From Nymphaea colorata (lineage: Eukaryota > Streptophyta > Magnoliopsida > Nymphaeales > Nymphaeaceae), in assembly GCF_008831285.2 (NCBI RefSeq), contig NC_045147.1, forward strand, positions 15,912,854 to 15,976,853: 64,000 nt of DNA, read 5' to 3'. The notes under the pieces are model-generated. The model saw only the letters and a program-made list of their open reading frames with translations, did not search any database and was not told where the DNA came from. Positions within the stretch are counted from its first letter, which is position 1. Each line of letters starts with the position of its first letter. Both the position numbers and the translations under genes were made by a program. Shown in pieces: positions 23,247 to 38,400 of the stretch.

Positions 23247-26200
23247 CTACTTCTCTATGCCTTGCTGTAAGTACTGTATTAGGTCATAACCAGCAGTGGT
23301 CCATTTGTTGTAAGCATCGGTGCATGTGCGGATCATAAAATTCGCAGCCTCACGTTCACTCATCTCCGGGTGGAAGCGCTTTCGAAGATTTCCAATTGGA
23401 TCACCACGACTGAAGCATGGCAATCCACTGTCCACCATCAGCAGTACAGTGTTTATAATCCCATCCATATGCCTCCTTGCGCCAAGATATCCTTTCACAC
23501 ACAGGCTGCATTTGAACATGCAAAAAGGCACACAAGCCTCTCAAGATCAGTACATTGTGCAAACAACGTAAAACCAATGTTACAAAAATTGGTTCCTAAA
23601 CAGAAGGGCTCCTGAGTGAATTTGGTGATTCACTAACTGAGTTAAATCGTTGTAAATCACTCAAAAATGTGTTTGTGTCTAGGTGTGGGTGTATTAAAAG
23701 CAGGAAAGTTTCATGTTTTTAAAAAACTAAAACCTCATGCATGGCACCCTTGAGTCATCCACCATATCGGTTTGCCACAATCCAAAGCACCCGACTCTGA
23801 CATGCCTAAACCTCAATTTTACTGGTTATGTATGTATGCACTCTCCTATTTCAGAGATAAAATGGAAAAATAGAAAAAGACTATTCAAGTAGTATGGGCA
23901 GTTCTTCTGAAGTAAAGATCATGAACAAAAAGTGCACACGGTTGCACCATCACCTGCAACCAGTCGTGGGTCACATTTTCAGTAAGCAACATGCTCTCTA
24001 GGATTTCATCTTTCGGGCACATACACACACAGGTTTCATTGCTAAAACAAAAACATCAATCGCATTTGGGGAAACAAACCCTCAAGTCATCAAACGATGA
24101 CAGAACCACCATAACTCAAGGACACTCCGCAGAAAAGTAAAAGCTATAGTTTGCTGTTGTATGGACATCACTAGCAATGAAAAGAATCCAGCAACCCACA
24201 AGAATCTAGAAGTCAGACTCAGTGCCTAGTAAACTGAATTACAGGACAATCATAAAAATCACCTTACGAACTGATTCCAGGTGTCACTTTTCATCACTCC
24301 AGATGGATCAAGCAGCTGAGTCATCTCATGGCTCAACTTAAAGTGGGCACTTTCAAATCTCATGTTACCACCAGGTGACGTTTCTAGGATAAATCCAAAA
24401 TCAATATGAACAAGCCTCCCCTCACTGTTCAAAATGAACACAGTTAGTAGTCGAGCTGCACAAAAGGATAGCTAAAAGTGTAGTGAAAAAACAAACTTGT
24501 CAAAAAGTAGATTCCCGTTATGCCGATCCTTTGGCTGCAGTAAAAGGCTCGCAACTGCATAACCAGCACTGCTGATAATGAAGTTATAGCGAGCAGCTTC
24601 AAATGTCGGAGATCCAACAGGGCCATAGTCTTGTTGGAAAATCTCATATAAGCCCCCATCAGTAATTTCACCCATCTGATTTCTGCTTCGTGTATTCGGC
24701 ACAACCTGCAAAGACAAAACATCAATATTTTCCTCCAGCAATGGAGAAAATAACTAAGAATCTTGCTATCCTCTCTCATAGACTAAAGGATGGCAAAAAA
24801 ACTAAATAATTTCACCTTGTTGCGCACCTTTTAGTCACAAACTGATATTGAAATGTTTGGACAAATGGCAACCTTGATTAGACCTATGTAATTAAAAACA
24901 CTACATGGGCCTAGGCAGCAAGCCCCAATGAAAACCTAGTGAGGCGTACAGAGTCCTATTCAACATAAAGAAGTTAGGAAAATATAGAAATGGAAAAGGA
25001 AAAGGAGGGAAGAGTGGGCAGAGTGACTGAGGGTCTTGAGAAATCGATCAATATATTAGGAGCTACAAGAACAAAATGGGTAGAGCTAAGAAAAATTGTA
25101 AATAGTAATATTTTTTTAATTGCACCATCGCAGCTGCCTCAGGCAAGGTGTCTAGAGTACCACCTATTGCAGTTTTAACTAGTTAGAGTACAAGACTAAA
25201 CTCTGCGATGATAAAATAATAACAAGCGGCCATTGAATTGAAAAAAAGGGAAAACTGTACAATTATCCTGCATAGGACAAGATGTTGCAGAAAGATGCAT
25301 ATGTTTTCAGGAGAACAGTATAAAATGCATCTCCAACAAGTAAAGGCCACACAATATGTCAGGTTTTAGCTACCTTTTGCAGCATATTTGCCCAGCAAAC
25401 CAAAGACACCCACACGAAAATTTTTACAATGGAAATAAACAGAGCTCGATTTGATGCATGTTTACTATGCCTGCTTTAACTGTCTATAAACGCACCCAGA
25501 TCCTTTCTCCAACCACCAGGAAATTTGCTCCACCATTTTAGTCAGAAGGCAAATTATGTACAGCCGAAATGTTCAAACTCGAGATTTCATTCAGTATGGA
25601 GGTTTCAAACTTTCAAGCACACCTACATAACCAGGTGCTTAGAGCACTTCTGCACCAACTCTACAAACACGAGAACTCATAGTTCTTTGGCTCTGATCTG
25701 TCAGCAAACCACAGGGATCATTCACAAGCATCAACAGTCTAGTTGACGATCTTTCAGATAACCTGACTTATCTCGTTGCTTTGCAGGAGAGTGACTTTCA
25801 GTTACACTTCATATTCCCAATAAGTTTTTCTGTTTTTGATGCATGTGAACCTTGCTGCCAACTTTATCTTATGTTAGTGCAAGTTGTTCCAAGGAAACCT
25901 GAGCAACACTTTGACATCAACAAGGTACTTAAATCTCCACATATTATTTTGATCTTTAACACTTGTCAGTGAATCAACATCTTGTTAGCTATACTACATG
26001 GATGCAGATGCAAATGTAAAATACAATTAGTACCACACCTCATTTTTCAGAAATTGGGATGCATGGATGAAGCTATACACAGTCTGAGCATGCAAACACA
26101 TGATATATAAACACACACATACATAGCGAAAGAGACAGAATCTGAAAAATGCTTGCTTCTTACCACATAAACACCACACTCAACCTATTTGAAGGTCGAC

Positions 26201-26440
26201 AACACAGTAAGAAGTATCCATATCTCAAAGTCGATGGTATTTAACTACAATAGAAAAGCAGCTGCTGCGTGTGTGCATGAGAGAGAGAGAGAGAGAGACC
26301 TCAATTATGCCTCTTTCATATCCAGTAGGAAGAACCCCATAAGGGAAAAGATAGAGGTTGAGACCAACAGCTTCAAAAATGTCACGAAGGAGAGCTATCA
26401 CTTGAAGTGCGAGTACATCTTGTCGACAATCATCTCCGAC
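23247..26440 (-). other. PI4KA1: PI3/4-kinase catalytic core of PI4K alpha (exons 23-26)
   Basis: Exon 22 ends in CIFK (K1761, the expected ATP-binding lysine region). Exon 23 continues [14 protein letters not shown]. Exon 24 carries the catalytic loop DRHNGN at about residues 1868-1873. The exon 24/25 junction makes [14 protein letters not shown], with the DFG aspartate at about 1886. Exon 26 ends [13 protein letters not shown] and TAG. All hallmark residues are present, so an active kinase is expected. Confidence 0.93.
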
Positions 26441-29400
26441 CTGCAAATTTATATGATTTAAGTTGGTCATGACATCCAGATATTTGGAGCAAAAAAAAAA
26501 TCCAATCAGTTAACCAAAGAATATTCAAGATAAAAGAAACCAAAAAAAAAAAAAAACACTAAACTCCGCAGCTTAAGCCATGTGCCTCCATGAATAGCTG
26601 AAGACACTTGATACCCACTAATATCAATTGGACAAGCCACTTGCTTGTGGGTGAGTTTGTGTTTTACAAGTATGTGTAAATCATGAATGGAGCAAAGGAT
26701 GGTGCTCACAAGGACAAACAAAACTGAAAAAAAAAAAAAGGAAATTATTGCAGTCATAAACAGAGAAGAAAGTATCACCTTGAAAATGCAAGCCTGAGGC
26801 TTTATGTCATCAGGATTACCATCTCTGTCAATAACATTAAATGTAATCATTATAGGAACTTTAGCAGCAGACTGTAAGGGGATCCCACTGTCAAGCTGAA
26901 TGCCTCTGACAAGTTTGTTTGGAGCAGTTGGAAGGTAAAGGTCTTCCCCTTCAATCTCTATCTTTTCAAGTTCCCTGCACAGGGCAAACCAGTCATACAC
27001 CAATAGACAAGCTATATGGGCTGATAAATAGAGATTGAGAAAAAAGAAAGCACATGCAGAACAGATTAATAATTATCATTAATTTACCTACGAATTCCAG
27101 CTCTCCTCTCTTCTTTTGGAAGCGGAAAAAGTACACCAGAAATAGATGTCACTTTGTCAAAAAAGTCAAACTCTCTTCGGAACAAGTCAAGGGCCTCAGT
27201 TGTAAAACTATCAATAATTCGCTGCCGAACAATTGGCAGAAGTGCTTGGAAGGTGCTCTGAAACAAAATAAAGAGCACATGATCTTGGGCACAAAATGCC
27301 AAAAAAGTGAAAAGCTTCAAATGGCCAAATTTATGTGGTATACTTGAATAAAAAACTCATGCGTATATCAACTACTAAAATTACTCATTGTCTAACAGCA
27401 GTAAATAGAGATGAAAGAACAATAAAGCATCATAACTTAGAAGCACACTCGAACAGTAAATTGGATTGACCAATTCAAACTGTACAATATCTTTTGATGT
27501 TTTATGCCAAAGGAAGCAGACCTTAATTACAGATTTGCAAAGACATTGCTAACCAGAGTAAATATGCAATAAACATGGATCTTCTCAGCACAAGCATCTA
27601 AATTAGGCATATCACTGCAGTATGCTCACAAAATGATATCCACTGACACCCTCTTCTAGACCTAAATGTCCTCAACAAAATTTCAAGATAGCAATTAATA
27701 TTTGAATCACCATGAAGCACTACCCATTCTCAGGCAACATCATATCTCCTGTTAATTTTCCCACAATGAGGAGAAACCAGCGCTCTGGATATAATACCAG
27801 GGTTTGCTAAATGTAGATGCATGGTAAACCATTTAACTGATGGTCCTCTCTTGGACCATGGGCCAACAAGACACAATCTCAAAATAATGGATTTCACCAC
27901 ATGCAGGAACGTTTTCACCATTTGAAATGCATGTTTATCACGTGTTCTTCCTTTTGAACCTCAGAGGTCAAACTCTTGCACTAAACCACCACTTCTCCCA
28001 GAAGAAATTGCTTCTCCCTTACAGCAACAGATGCATACAACAGTTACGAAACAATTGATTCCTTCAACTCGAATGCTTAAACATGAACTGTCAAGACAGG
28101 TCAACCTAACCCCAGATTGTCATTTCTTTGCATGACCAGTCATAACTAGAACAGCAATTTCATAAGTATAATAATTACATATAAAGCAGGCAAAGAATTG
28201 AAAATAGATAACTGGAAGAAAAAAGGAACTGAACCATCTTTGTACCTTCACAGGGCCAGAATCACCTCCTGTCTCTGGAAAAGATGATTCTCCCTGCCAC
28301 ATAGAAACCATTAGAATCATAAAGCAGGACTTTTCTATACTGAATTAAGGAATGTGGATATTTGCAAGTGTGTGAGTTAGTCTGTTCAGTAAGAGAGCCT
28401 CAAACAAGCATCATTCAAAAGAAATAAAAAATTGGAAAACCGCATACCCATAATCAAGCAAACCAAATGTGGAGTACAGAACTTTCCAACGTAAAAGCCT
28501 GTGGTAAGTACCTGAAGATGCCATATTAGTATATGAGCGAAAATATGGCTTCGTCTAGCAGCACCCACCAAATAGCCTTCCACTAATTTCTGCAAAGCAA
28601 TTATAGTGCCAGAACTCAATATTTACAAGGCTATGTAAAAGAAAGTTTGGACAGTCACATGTAATCTATGAGTTACCAATCAAGGAGAACACTCATTTAC
28701 CCCTTCATCATAGCGAAGAGCTTGGACCAATTGTGGCATGAAAAATGTGACCCTTTCTGGAGGATAGGATTCTAAAACTCTAAGCACATAAGCCATGACA
28801 CGTGGGTGGCCCTTAAATGGTGGAGTAAGGAACTCAAGTGCTTGAGTAATAGAACAAGGAGCCCAATGTGGCAGCTGTTGCAACAGTGCCGAGTTTTCAT
28901 CGACGGCCTTAGGAGTAACAAAGAACGGCAAAGCTTCAGGTATTGTACGAAGATCCAGTATATGCAACTGCCAAAAATTATAAGAATATCCCATTAGTTC
29001 ATCAGGCCCAGCTCATACTGACATCTAATTACAAGAGTAACACAAACACATGAAGTTAAAGGAAAAGAAATTTAAATGATAAAATTAGAATTAACAACTG
29101 TATGATGGCTTACCAAAACTAGAAAATGAAAGATAACATACTACTGACAGATATTCAAAAGGTTTTCCGATAAATGTAGATACAGAACGATTATATAGAA
29201 CATAATGAACCACATTTACAGGGTAAATCAACTAAGCCTCTGGCTCTCTTCGACAATCAATGAAAACATGCATCTAGATGCCAAAAGTCCTTTAGATGGA
29301 TTACAACACTACAAATATGAATAACAACAGAGAACAGAATTAGCACAAGGTTTACATGGTAAAATATGTTGCCACATGCTTAGGACAGACCACATTATCT

Positions 29401-32400
29401 ATGGGAACAGATTTTACGCAGAGATAGTGTCTCTCCTATCAAATATAGCTATGAAGTTCAATCCTTTATTGCGAAATGAAGCCAAATGAATGTGATATAA
29501 ATAATTCAGAGCTCGCTACAAGTTGGTACAAAGATGAGAACATAAGCACCAAAAAGCAAAATTGTAGTTCATCTGTCAGAATAAAATCTCAATTCAAGAA
29601 CCAGCAGATAACCACCAGGGATAAAGCACATACTTGCACCAGCTGCATTAGCTCATTCTTCAGAGCTGATACTGATGGAAATCTAGCAGCCAAGGAAAGG
29701 GCAATTCTCGGATCTACAGAAAAAGCAGTCCTCACATACTCTATCCACTTCTCAGAGCTGATTTTGGAACGGCTTGAAGTGCTATCTCTGTAACATAGTT
29801 CAGACTTCAGACCAAGCAGCAGGTAAAGATGTCAAGGCATGTCATACTAAGAGTATTCTTAGATGCACTAACACAACAATAAGGAAAATGAATAAATTAT
29901 GAGTCCAGTGAGATACTTCAACGGTTGAGCCCAGACATCCAGCCTCTCAGCTTCATTCTGGCATAGCATCAAAAGCAACTGTTTCCGTTTTTCTCTCCCT
30001 ATAGTAGGGTTCTCCACAGAGCCCCAGACTGGATGAGCTTGCTCTGTCTGTCCATTCACAAATAGAACTTAGCAATTCTAATCAAGACAGCCCATCAAAC
30101 AGAAACAACATAACATTAGTTTGTTGCCAAATTCTAGGGTGACAAAGAAGTCAGACACGTCAGTCAAGACCCTGCAAATCTAGTGAGGAGTAGTTGATTC
30201 AAGTCAGTTGTCTAAAAATGGATAAACAAACATGAAAATATGTAGAAGCACATACATCTATTCAGAGAAGGCATATACATATAGGGGAGGGGCTCAGGGA
30301 TTAGTCAGCTGACTAATCACTGAGCCAACTTGCTGACTAGTCTGGACAACAAATAACTGGTTCAACAACAAAGTTCAGTAGACAACAAACTCAACCTACA
30401 AGTTGGGGTAGTGGGGAGACTAGTCAGGACTTTGACCACAAAGGATAAAACACTGTGTAACAGTGATTTTTTTTTCATATAAAAATTATGTATTTCCTAT
30501 CCCCCAAAAAGAAAATCCAGTGACTCCACAAAGATGCAAAGATAATAGATCCTACCATATTACCGAACGAACTTCCACTTTCTCGATTGCGTACTTTAGA
30601 GGATTGATCTACTGGAGATGATTCAACTCTTTCATTCATCAGATGGTGAATGAAAAGATGAACAGACTGGGCTTCAGCATGTGCAAAGCTTTTATTACTT
30701 GTATCATACCATTCAGGCTCATGAGCAAACCAACCCAAGGATGCCCTGAAGCAGCAAAAGAACCATTAATAATGATAAGAATTCCAAAAATACAAAACTT
30801 AAATGAGCAGCATCTGACAAGGGGAAACACTTCTGATTAGAAACATGATGTATATGACAAATAAATAATTCGATTCATGATAGACCTTGCCAAAAACAAC
30901 TGCCAGTGTTCCAGCAACAACTGCATTAACAAAACATAATACAGAAAGCCTGTCACATTAGTGCAGGTAAGTGGATGAAGAGTATGACCAACAGCAATAT
31001 ACATACACACACACACATACAAAATGCCTTCCAGTCACAAGCGATCAGTACACTAAAGAATGACATTCAGCTACAAATAAGTAAATAACCAAGATAATGA
31101 TTGCAGTTGACGTTAACTCATTGACTCTAGCTGTGAAAAATTGGTCTTAGAAATTATCATTACAAGTTAACTAAATCTTTATATAAAACAAGCAAATCTT
31201 TAAATTGCAGAAAGCACAGTCATGCATTGCCTATGCAAGCATACATATCATAGTCACCAGCTGTTGAGTTGCTCCCCTTCTTACTCAAGAATAAATTCAT
31301 TTGGAAAATATAAAAGATGCACCATAACAAAAAGTCACAATGGAATACATAGGTATCTTACATCCCAGGCATGTGAGTGTAGCCAAAGGTACCATGAAAT
31401 GCATAGCAGATACCTTCTCAAGGAGGGTTTTCATTTTCTTAATGAAGACAACACCTTACCAGATCCTGCCTTATCAGTACCACCATGTCTTGCAAACTAA
31501 GTCACATGGGCACTTCAATAGGATCCACCTACCCGTATCGCCATACTGAAAGTGCGTACTTGGGCACAGTGGGTACATTTTAGATCGAAACTGACCATAA
31601 ATTCTGTTTACAGTCATTGTTCATTAACATGTAATTTTTATTTTATATCACTTGTTTGTGTAAGTATTGTTTTCATTTTGATTTTTTTGTGTTATTTTGC
31701 ATATATGCATATATATATACACATATCTTGCCGTACCACCATACCCACATTTTCTAAAGTTGTCGTGTTCGTAACCATACCTCCCTACCTGTACCCCAAC
31801 CGCCCCCATGCCTATGCAAGTTAGCTTGCAACATATGTCAAAAGGTTGCCAGCAATGTCAACAAAACCAGAACATGTATAGAGATCATGCTCTTTTTGAT
31901 ACTTCACAAGCATCTATCTAATCATTAGCAAACGTTTTAGAATATATTTAGCTCAGTTCTAACTTCATTAAATGAAATTGACGAAAAAGTTCTGTCAAGT
32001 AATGTTATCTGTATCGTATAGGTCGAAGAAACCTATTCGTTACGCTTGCGATACGCGATATGCTCGTGTATCACAAGCGTATCGCTCGTATCGTACGATA
32101 CGGGGAAAAAACTATAAAGGGGCCCAACGGCCCCTTTCTCGCGTGATCTTTTAAAAACCTACACTCTTCTCTCTCTCTTTTCTTGTTTCTAAACACTGCA
32201 AGAGACATGGGAGGGAGAGGTTTTCTCCATTCGCATCAAGCTTTGCCGGAGAGATTATCGTTGAATCATGAAAGATGATAACTATATGTTTTGAACTTAT
32301 GAATTGTGATGTAATGTAATTCTCTTCGGCATGCTAAGAGGATAAGATTGATGCTTATTACGTTATTTTGAATCTCTGATTTCTTATTTGGAATGTGTTG

Positions 32401-35400
32401 TTCATATACATGAACCTTTAAATACATTCTTTATTTTTCTTGATTTTTTCTGATTTTTGCTTATTTTTTCGGATTTTTCCGGATTTTTTATTATTTTTTT
32501 CTATTTTTTCTGATTTTTTAAATATTTTTTAAAAAATAAAAAATTAATTTTACGAGTGTATAGGTCGGCCCAACCGATACGCTACGCCTTTTACAACATT
32601 GCTGTCAAGTATGCGATAGACAGTTAAGGCATACGAGGAAGCAACACTGAGGTTTCCTTGACTTGCTACATTACTTCAGCAGACCACGGTAGTATATCCA
32701 ACAGCATTTTAAATGCTCCCATGGCATCCAATCACTAAACCTCTGTGAAATTTGTCTTAAGAAATGTCTCATGCTCTTGCCATTTGGTAACAAACTTCAT
32801 GATGAATTGGGCAAAGAGAAAAAGCATCAAACCTTCCATCTTAACTCAATTTTTACATGGATCTTTTCCCAAATTCGTCCAACATAGAAGATAATATTTG
32901 CTCCAATGGAATTATCCATTTCACCATCCTTCTCCACTTTTCTCACTCAATCTCCTCTCTTTTCTATTAATTTTTCTTTTTCCAAAGGTCACATGCAAGT
33001 ACAAAGAAGAGCCGAATAATGCAAATAGACATACAAAAATAAATAATGTGTGTATATATGTGTGCTAGAAAACATTTTTAAATAGTATGTTTTTGTAGTA
33101 TTATATTGGCCCCTGAAAATCATGCATGACTGGAAAACCTATCGATCAATCCATAGTTTTGGTTTAATTTCTTAAAAGAAGAGAACGATATATTCAGTCA
33201 ACAAAATTTAGGTTCTTACATCAATAGACTGCTAAAAAAATCTTTTGCATTTTGATTCCAATCAACCTTGTAGATAACATCTACAATACTACATTATAAA
33301 AAATAATCAGTAAAAGTTAGTGGGAAATTATCATGATATTTTCAAAATATCACCAAAACATAAACATTGAAATAATGCAGCAATGCTACAATAACATGTT
33401 CTCCTTTTTTAGAAGCCCTAGCTACCAAAAGTAAACTTTAAGTGGAAAATGTAAATTTTAAGTGGAAAATTTGAAAAGTTTAAAATTGAGAGATTTTGCA
33501 TTTTTAAAAAGACAAAGCCCATTCCAAATGACAATTTCTGAGTTGCAAATATGAGTATCGTCATCTTTTTGCCACATGGCAACACGTAACAAACTACACA
33601 CATAGCTTAGAAGGCTCCTCATTTTATAGAGAATAATAAAATCCATCCTCCTCTTCTCTTCCATCAATATAGGCCTCTAAACGTAAAGAGGATCCTCCTC
33701 GACTCTATAAAAGACTACTATAAGCATTGAGCAATAAGCATGCCCACGATTATGATGTACTACTAAGAGAAAATTACGTACAGAAATAAATTACATAAAA
33801 ATTAAAATAATTTGTTAAGTGCAAAGTCGTTCTTCTTTTTCCAGGGTTAGTCTAAAACTATGAATTCTACGAAAGACACACATGTATAGCCTAAATGATT
33901 TTTTTCATTCTATATTATGTCCTATCATCATTTGAAAATGCAAGATGCACTCAAAACTTTAAGAATGTGCCTTTCACGCTTTGATATACATTTCTTGTCA
34001 ATATTGAATCTCTACCAGTATTCTATTAAAAAATTAGTAAATACTTAATAAAATCATAATTTCATGTTTTCTATATTAATGTTTATACCCATTTAAATTT
34101 TTGAATTTCTAAAATTATTCAGAGAATTTTTAAGCAAGGGATTGAAAAAGAAGTAAAAAAACACTTAAGAAAAGCCCAAGAACGATATTCATGCCAATTA
34201 TTTCTATACTGAGATTATTATAACAACGGATACAAGGACTAAAAACATGCATAAAACACAAGGATAAGTGAACAACAATAAACAGCATATGAGACACCAA
34301 TTATGAACTACACAAGTCAACTTTAGACATGAATAGACATAAACATCTCACTGCATCTTATTATATGTCATATTGTCATGCGCATACAAAATTGAATTGT
34401 CAACATGCATAATGACCAGCAGTATCAGGCATGAGCCCCATCTAATTTACAAAACAAACAAAAAATTGAGGCAGTTACTTGTAAGTGTATGACTTCACCT
34501 ATATACACGATCCTCCAGCAAACAAAGCCCTGTTCTACAATTCTCAAGATTGCTCTGAGTTTGGCATGAGCAGAACTTAAATCCAAGAAGCATTGCAGTA
34601 AAAAATGTGCCCACCGCTGCAGGGTGCTGTGAGAAATGTGATGGTGACTTCATTGTCCCTTGCAACATGCGTCCAAGAAGAAGAAGTTGCTCAACACTCT
34701 CATGCCGGATAACCTTAAAAGACACAAGAATACAACAGGTATCACAAGACATAGAGAGGACGAGTGTAAACTGTAAACGCTATACGTATACGTGCATCCA
34801 TATATAAAGGGTGTTTATATGAGACCAAGATTTGTCCACCAAGACAGGTTCCTATAAGGCTATCCACTAGTACAGAGTCTATGGAGAAGCTCATTTGGAT
34901 ACAGAACTTTAAATGTCAAGTGATCCATGAGAAACCAATCCATGAAACATCAGTTTAAAAAATTCAAGTTGGTAGGCTTGAATCAACAGCAGTACTTTAA
35001 CCTTTCCTGGTTTAAAGTGGCCCACCAGCAGGCAGCAACCATAGAATGCATTGAAGCTTTTTAGTGTCAGTTTCAAAATGAAAAAATAGTTGCAGTAGCT
35101 GCTCTAAAAAGTATTTTCAATTGCCAGAGACATCACTAACCTCGAATCTGTCAATAAGAAAACCAAGCCATAATCTATGAGCAGTGATTCCTTCAACAGG
35201 ATCTCGTTCAGGCTGAAGTTCAGGCTCCCCTGGTGAAAGCTGAGGCCTCAATTTAGCAGCAGGTCCAGCATTGTTCATACCAAATGCAAATAACCCTCTT
35301 TTTGTGTCTATTGTCCACAACCATGCATCCACAAGCTCAGCAAGAAGGAGAGATCCCAACTGAGGTGCAGCTGAAACCAGCCATGTCCAGATAAAGACTC

Positions 35401-38400
35401 CTGTCTCCATTGCATCAGTTGTTAAAATATAAGATGGACACCAACACAAAAGCCGCAACAGCTGAGAAAATCCTTCCGAGTTCAGTTTCACATCCGTCTC
35501 CTGAATCAAATTTTCAATAATCATGAACAAGAAAATCCATGAGCACATAACAAAGGAAAGCAGAACAGTCACGAAGATATCTAGATAGTAAGGAAAAAGG
35601 ACGTACAAGACTTGAGAGAAGCAAAGCAGTAGCCCTGTAACAAGTCTCTCTGAATGATGCCTTGTCCAATGTTACACCTTTCTCAGCAATGCTAACAAAT
35701 TGTTGAAGGAGGCCCACATACTTTGTCAGAAGGATCTCGTTGAACGAATCATTCTTGGGCTGCACTTGCTCATTAGAAAAGCTAGCTTTTAAGCCTTGGA
35801 AAGCGAGATCCAGACTGAAACCATTTGATGGTGCCATATTTTGTCCAAACCCACCAATGCTGCTATAGAAATTCCTCATACCACTAATTTCCCTAGTATA
35901 GTTACACTTAACATTTGCACTAGCTATTCCTGTAGAAAGCACCTCAAGGTTGATTGCCTCTGTCACATTCAAGTTAGCCCCAGAAGCTGCTGCAGCTGCT
36001 GCAATTACTGCAGGAATATTTGCTGTCCGGATGCCAGTCCAGCTATCCGATTTCCCACTCCCAAGACGTATTTCAGAAAGAAGAGTCACAACGTCACTTG
36101 CATTAAGTGTCCTTTGCCAGGCGTTCAGCTTGCAAAACTTCTCCTGAATAAAAGGCTGCAACAAAGAAGAGTAGGTTAGGAAATAAAATGCACATCCATG
36201 CACAAGTATGCAAGCACACAAGTGAACTAAAGTGTCAAATAACAAATAACTATGAAGTATAAACAACCATTCAGATATACGTATATATAGAGACTCTATT
36301 TCTATTTCTATATATATATATACACATATAAAGAAAGAATGAGTAAAAGAAAAATACAAACAACAAGGAAAACAATAAAGAAATATCTCAATGGCAGAAG
36401 AAGACGAAGAAGAAAAAGAAAATTTGCCTCGGCAGGAAAAAAGAAATGAAAGAAACACCACCTCCGCATAGAAGAAGAAAAATAAACAAGCAATACTATT
36501 AGCAGATCATCTTCCAGGTGTGCAAGTCACCCCTATATAAAGCCTGTTTTAGCAGAAGCTGAAATGGGTTATATATTTGAAATATGGATGAGAATTACAA
36601 ATAAAAGGTAGGCCAAAACTTTCTAGAGCTACTTTCTTATTTTCTAATTCCAGATTTTCAGGTGCGGGAGAAAAGTGAGCACAAAAAGGTCTAACCAACA
36701 CCTTTAATCATCAATCCAACAAAAGTAAGATCTAAGCATTCATTCAACACAATCACAAGATCAAAGCTAGATATTATTTGGCAACCTGCAGCAGACCCTG
36801 CGTTGTGCATGGGGCATATGAAAGAGCATTTGTAATCCATTCCCTCACTACTCGATGGTAAACAGCACGAATTGTTGCCACAGAGGCTGGATCATTGACA
36901 AGACTGGGAGGTACATTGTTATCCACTGAAAAGAGCAGTGAATCAACACATGATGAATTCCATAGTATCTGCATGAAAACACAAGCATTTGATCAGTAAA
37001 AAAGCAGCTCAATGGGGAAAAAGTAAACAAAAAATACACAAATGAATATTTCAGCAGAAGGGAGTAAAAACCTGTGGAAATCTGTCTTTCATCTGAGTGA
37101 GTAAAACAACAGAAATATCACGGACATGTTCCTCCCTCAACGTCATGCTTTTTATCAGAAAGCAAGCATGAGCACAAAGCACGGCTTCCCTTCTATCAGC
37201 TTCACCACCAGCTGCAGCAACTCTTTCATCCTAAAAATCAGATATAAGCTGATTCAAGGTTTTCGTAGTATCATCACCATCATATTTGACCAACACATGT
37301 CCAGGAAAGGACATTTCTAATGAAAAAATTGGTGTCATTCAACAATTATGAACAGAAGTCAGATTGACATTAGTTCACCAACATCATCAAGTAAATAAAT
37401 ATGAGAACAGCATTCAGAGGAAATCACAGTCTTGTACTTTGTGAAATGTAACAACCCCAGAGACCCTGCTGGATGATTGCTGTTTTCATTCTTTAATAAT
37501 GGATAGGTATCTGAAAGGCCATATATTGCTAAACCTAAGATACTCCACAGGGGAAAACAATGTCCTACCCTTGATTTATGCTAAACGAAAAAGGAAGCCT
37601 AAGAAAGAACTGCAACAGCCCAACAATATTTCAGCATAATTTATGATGTATCACTATCAAATCCAAATGACATTGACAGCTCCATGTAATTTTTACACAT
37701 GGAAAAAAATCATCATTCTTAAGCCTGGAAGAGTGCAACTGCCCAACAATATTTAAGCATAATTTATGATTTATCGATATCAAATCCAAATGACAGTAAC
37801 AGTTCCGTGTAATCTTTACACATGGCAAAAATCCATTATTCTTATTGGTCCTTCCATTCAAAAAAAGGCAGGTACATGATGAGGAGAATTTAACATGTTA
37901 ACTATTTCCAATAGATAAATACAACACTTCAATATTCTGAAAATGCTGCAAATCTGTTGCCAATTGGAGCTTAGCCCAATTTACTGACTGCAAAATCTAG
38001 TGTAATCCAACATGCTCAGATAAAAAGTGTTGGAAAATTATTTTATAAACACATAGATACGTAAGACCCTGTCAAGAGTTTCCCATGAAATGACGATGAT
38101 TGCATACCAATTAAAAAATAAAAAAATAAAAAAATAATTATGTCTCAAGAAACAAAAAGAATGTGCAGAAATCACGAAAGAAGATCAAACTGTTCAACTG
38201 TAATCCAACAGGTAACATTAAATAGAATTGACAAGCAATCCTAGATTATTGTAGCAACATAAAATTATATACAATGATATCCTGCCTTTCCCTTTCATTT
38301 TTAGTTATTGCAAATTTGCAAGAACATACTGGATGTTGATTAGTCATTGGAAAATTTAAATGACATGTCAGGAGACAAGTATCAAGATGAAAGAACATGC

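Larger units (their letters stand above)
30746..34498 (-). other. PI4K intron 14, transposon-bearing (3753 bases)
   Basis: Contains a family B hAT-like element (31497-31824) and family C copy 1 (32000-32601). The rest, including 32.6-34.5 kb, is AT-rich with no recognisable exon. Confidence 0.85.

Noticed and set aside
35514-36461. Long minus-strand frame extending PI4K exon 12 into both introns
   Set aside because: The real exon is 36143-35607; the rest is read-through of intron DNA, as shown by homology to the plant PI4K alpha protein and by good splice sites.
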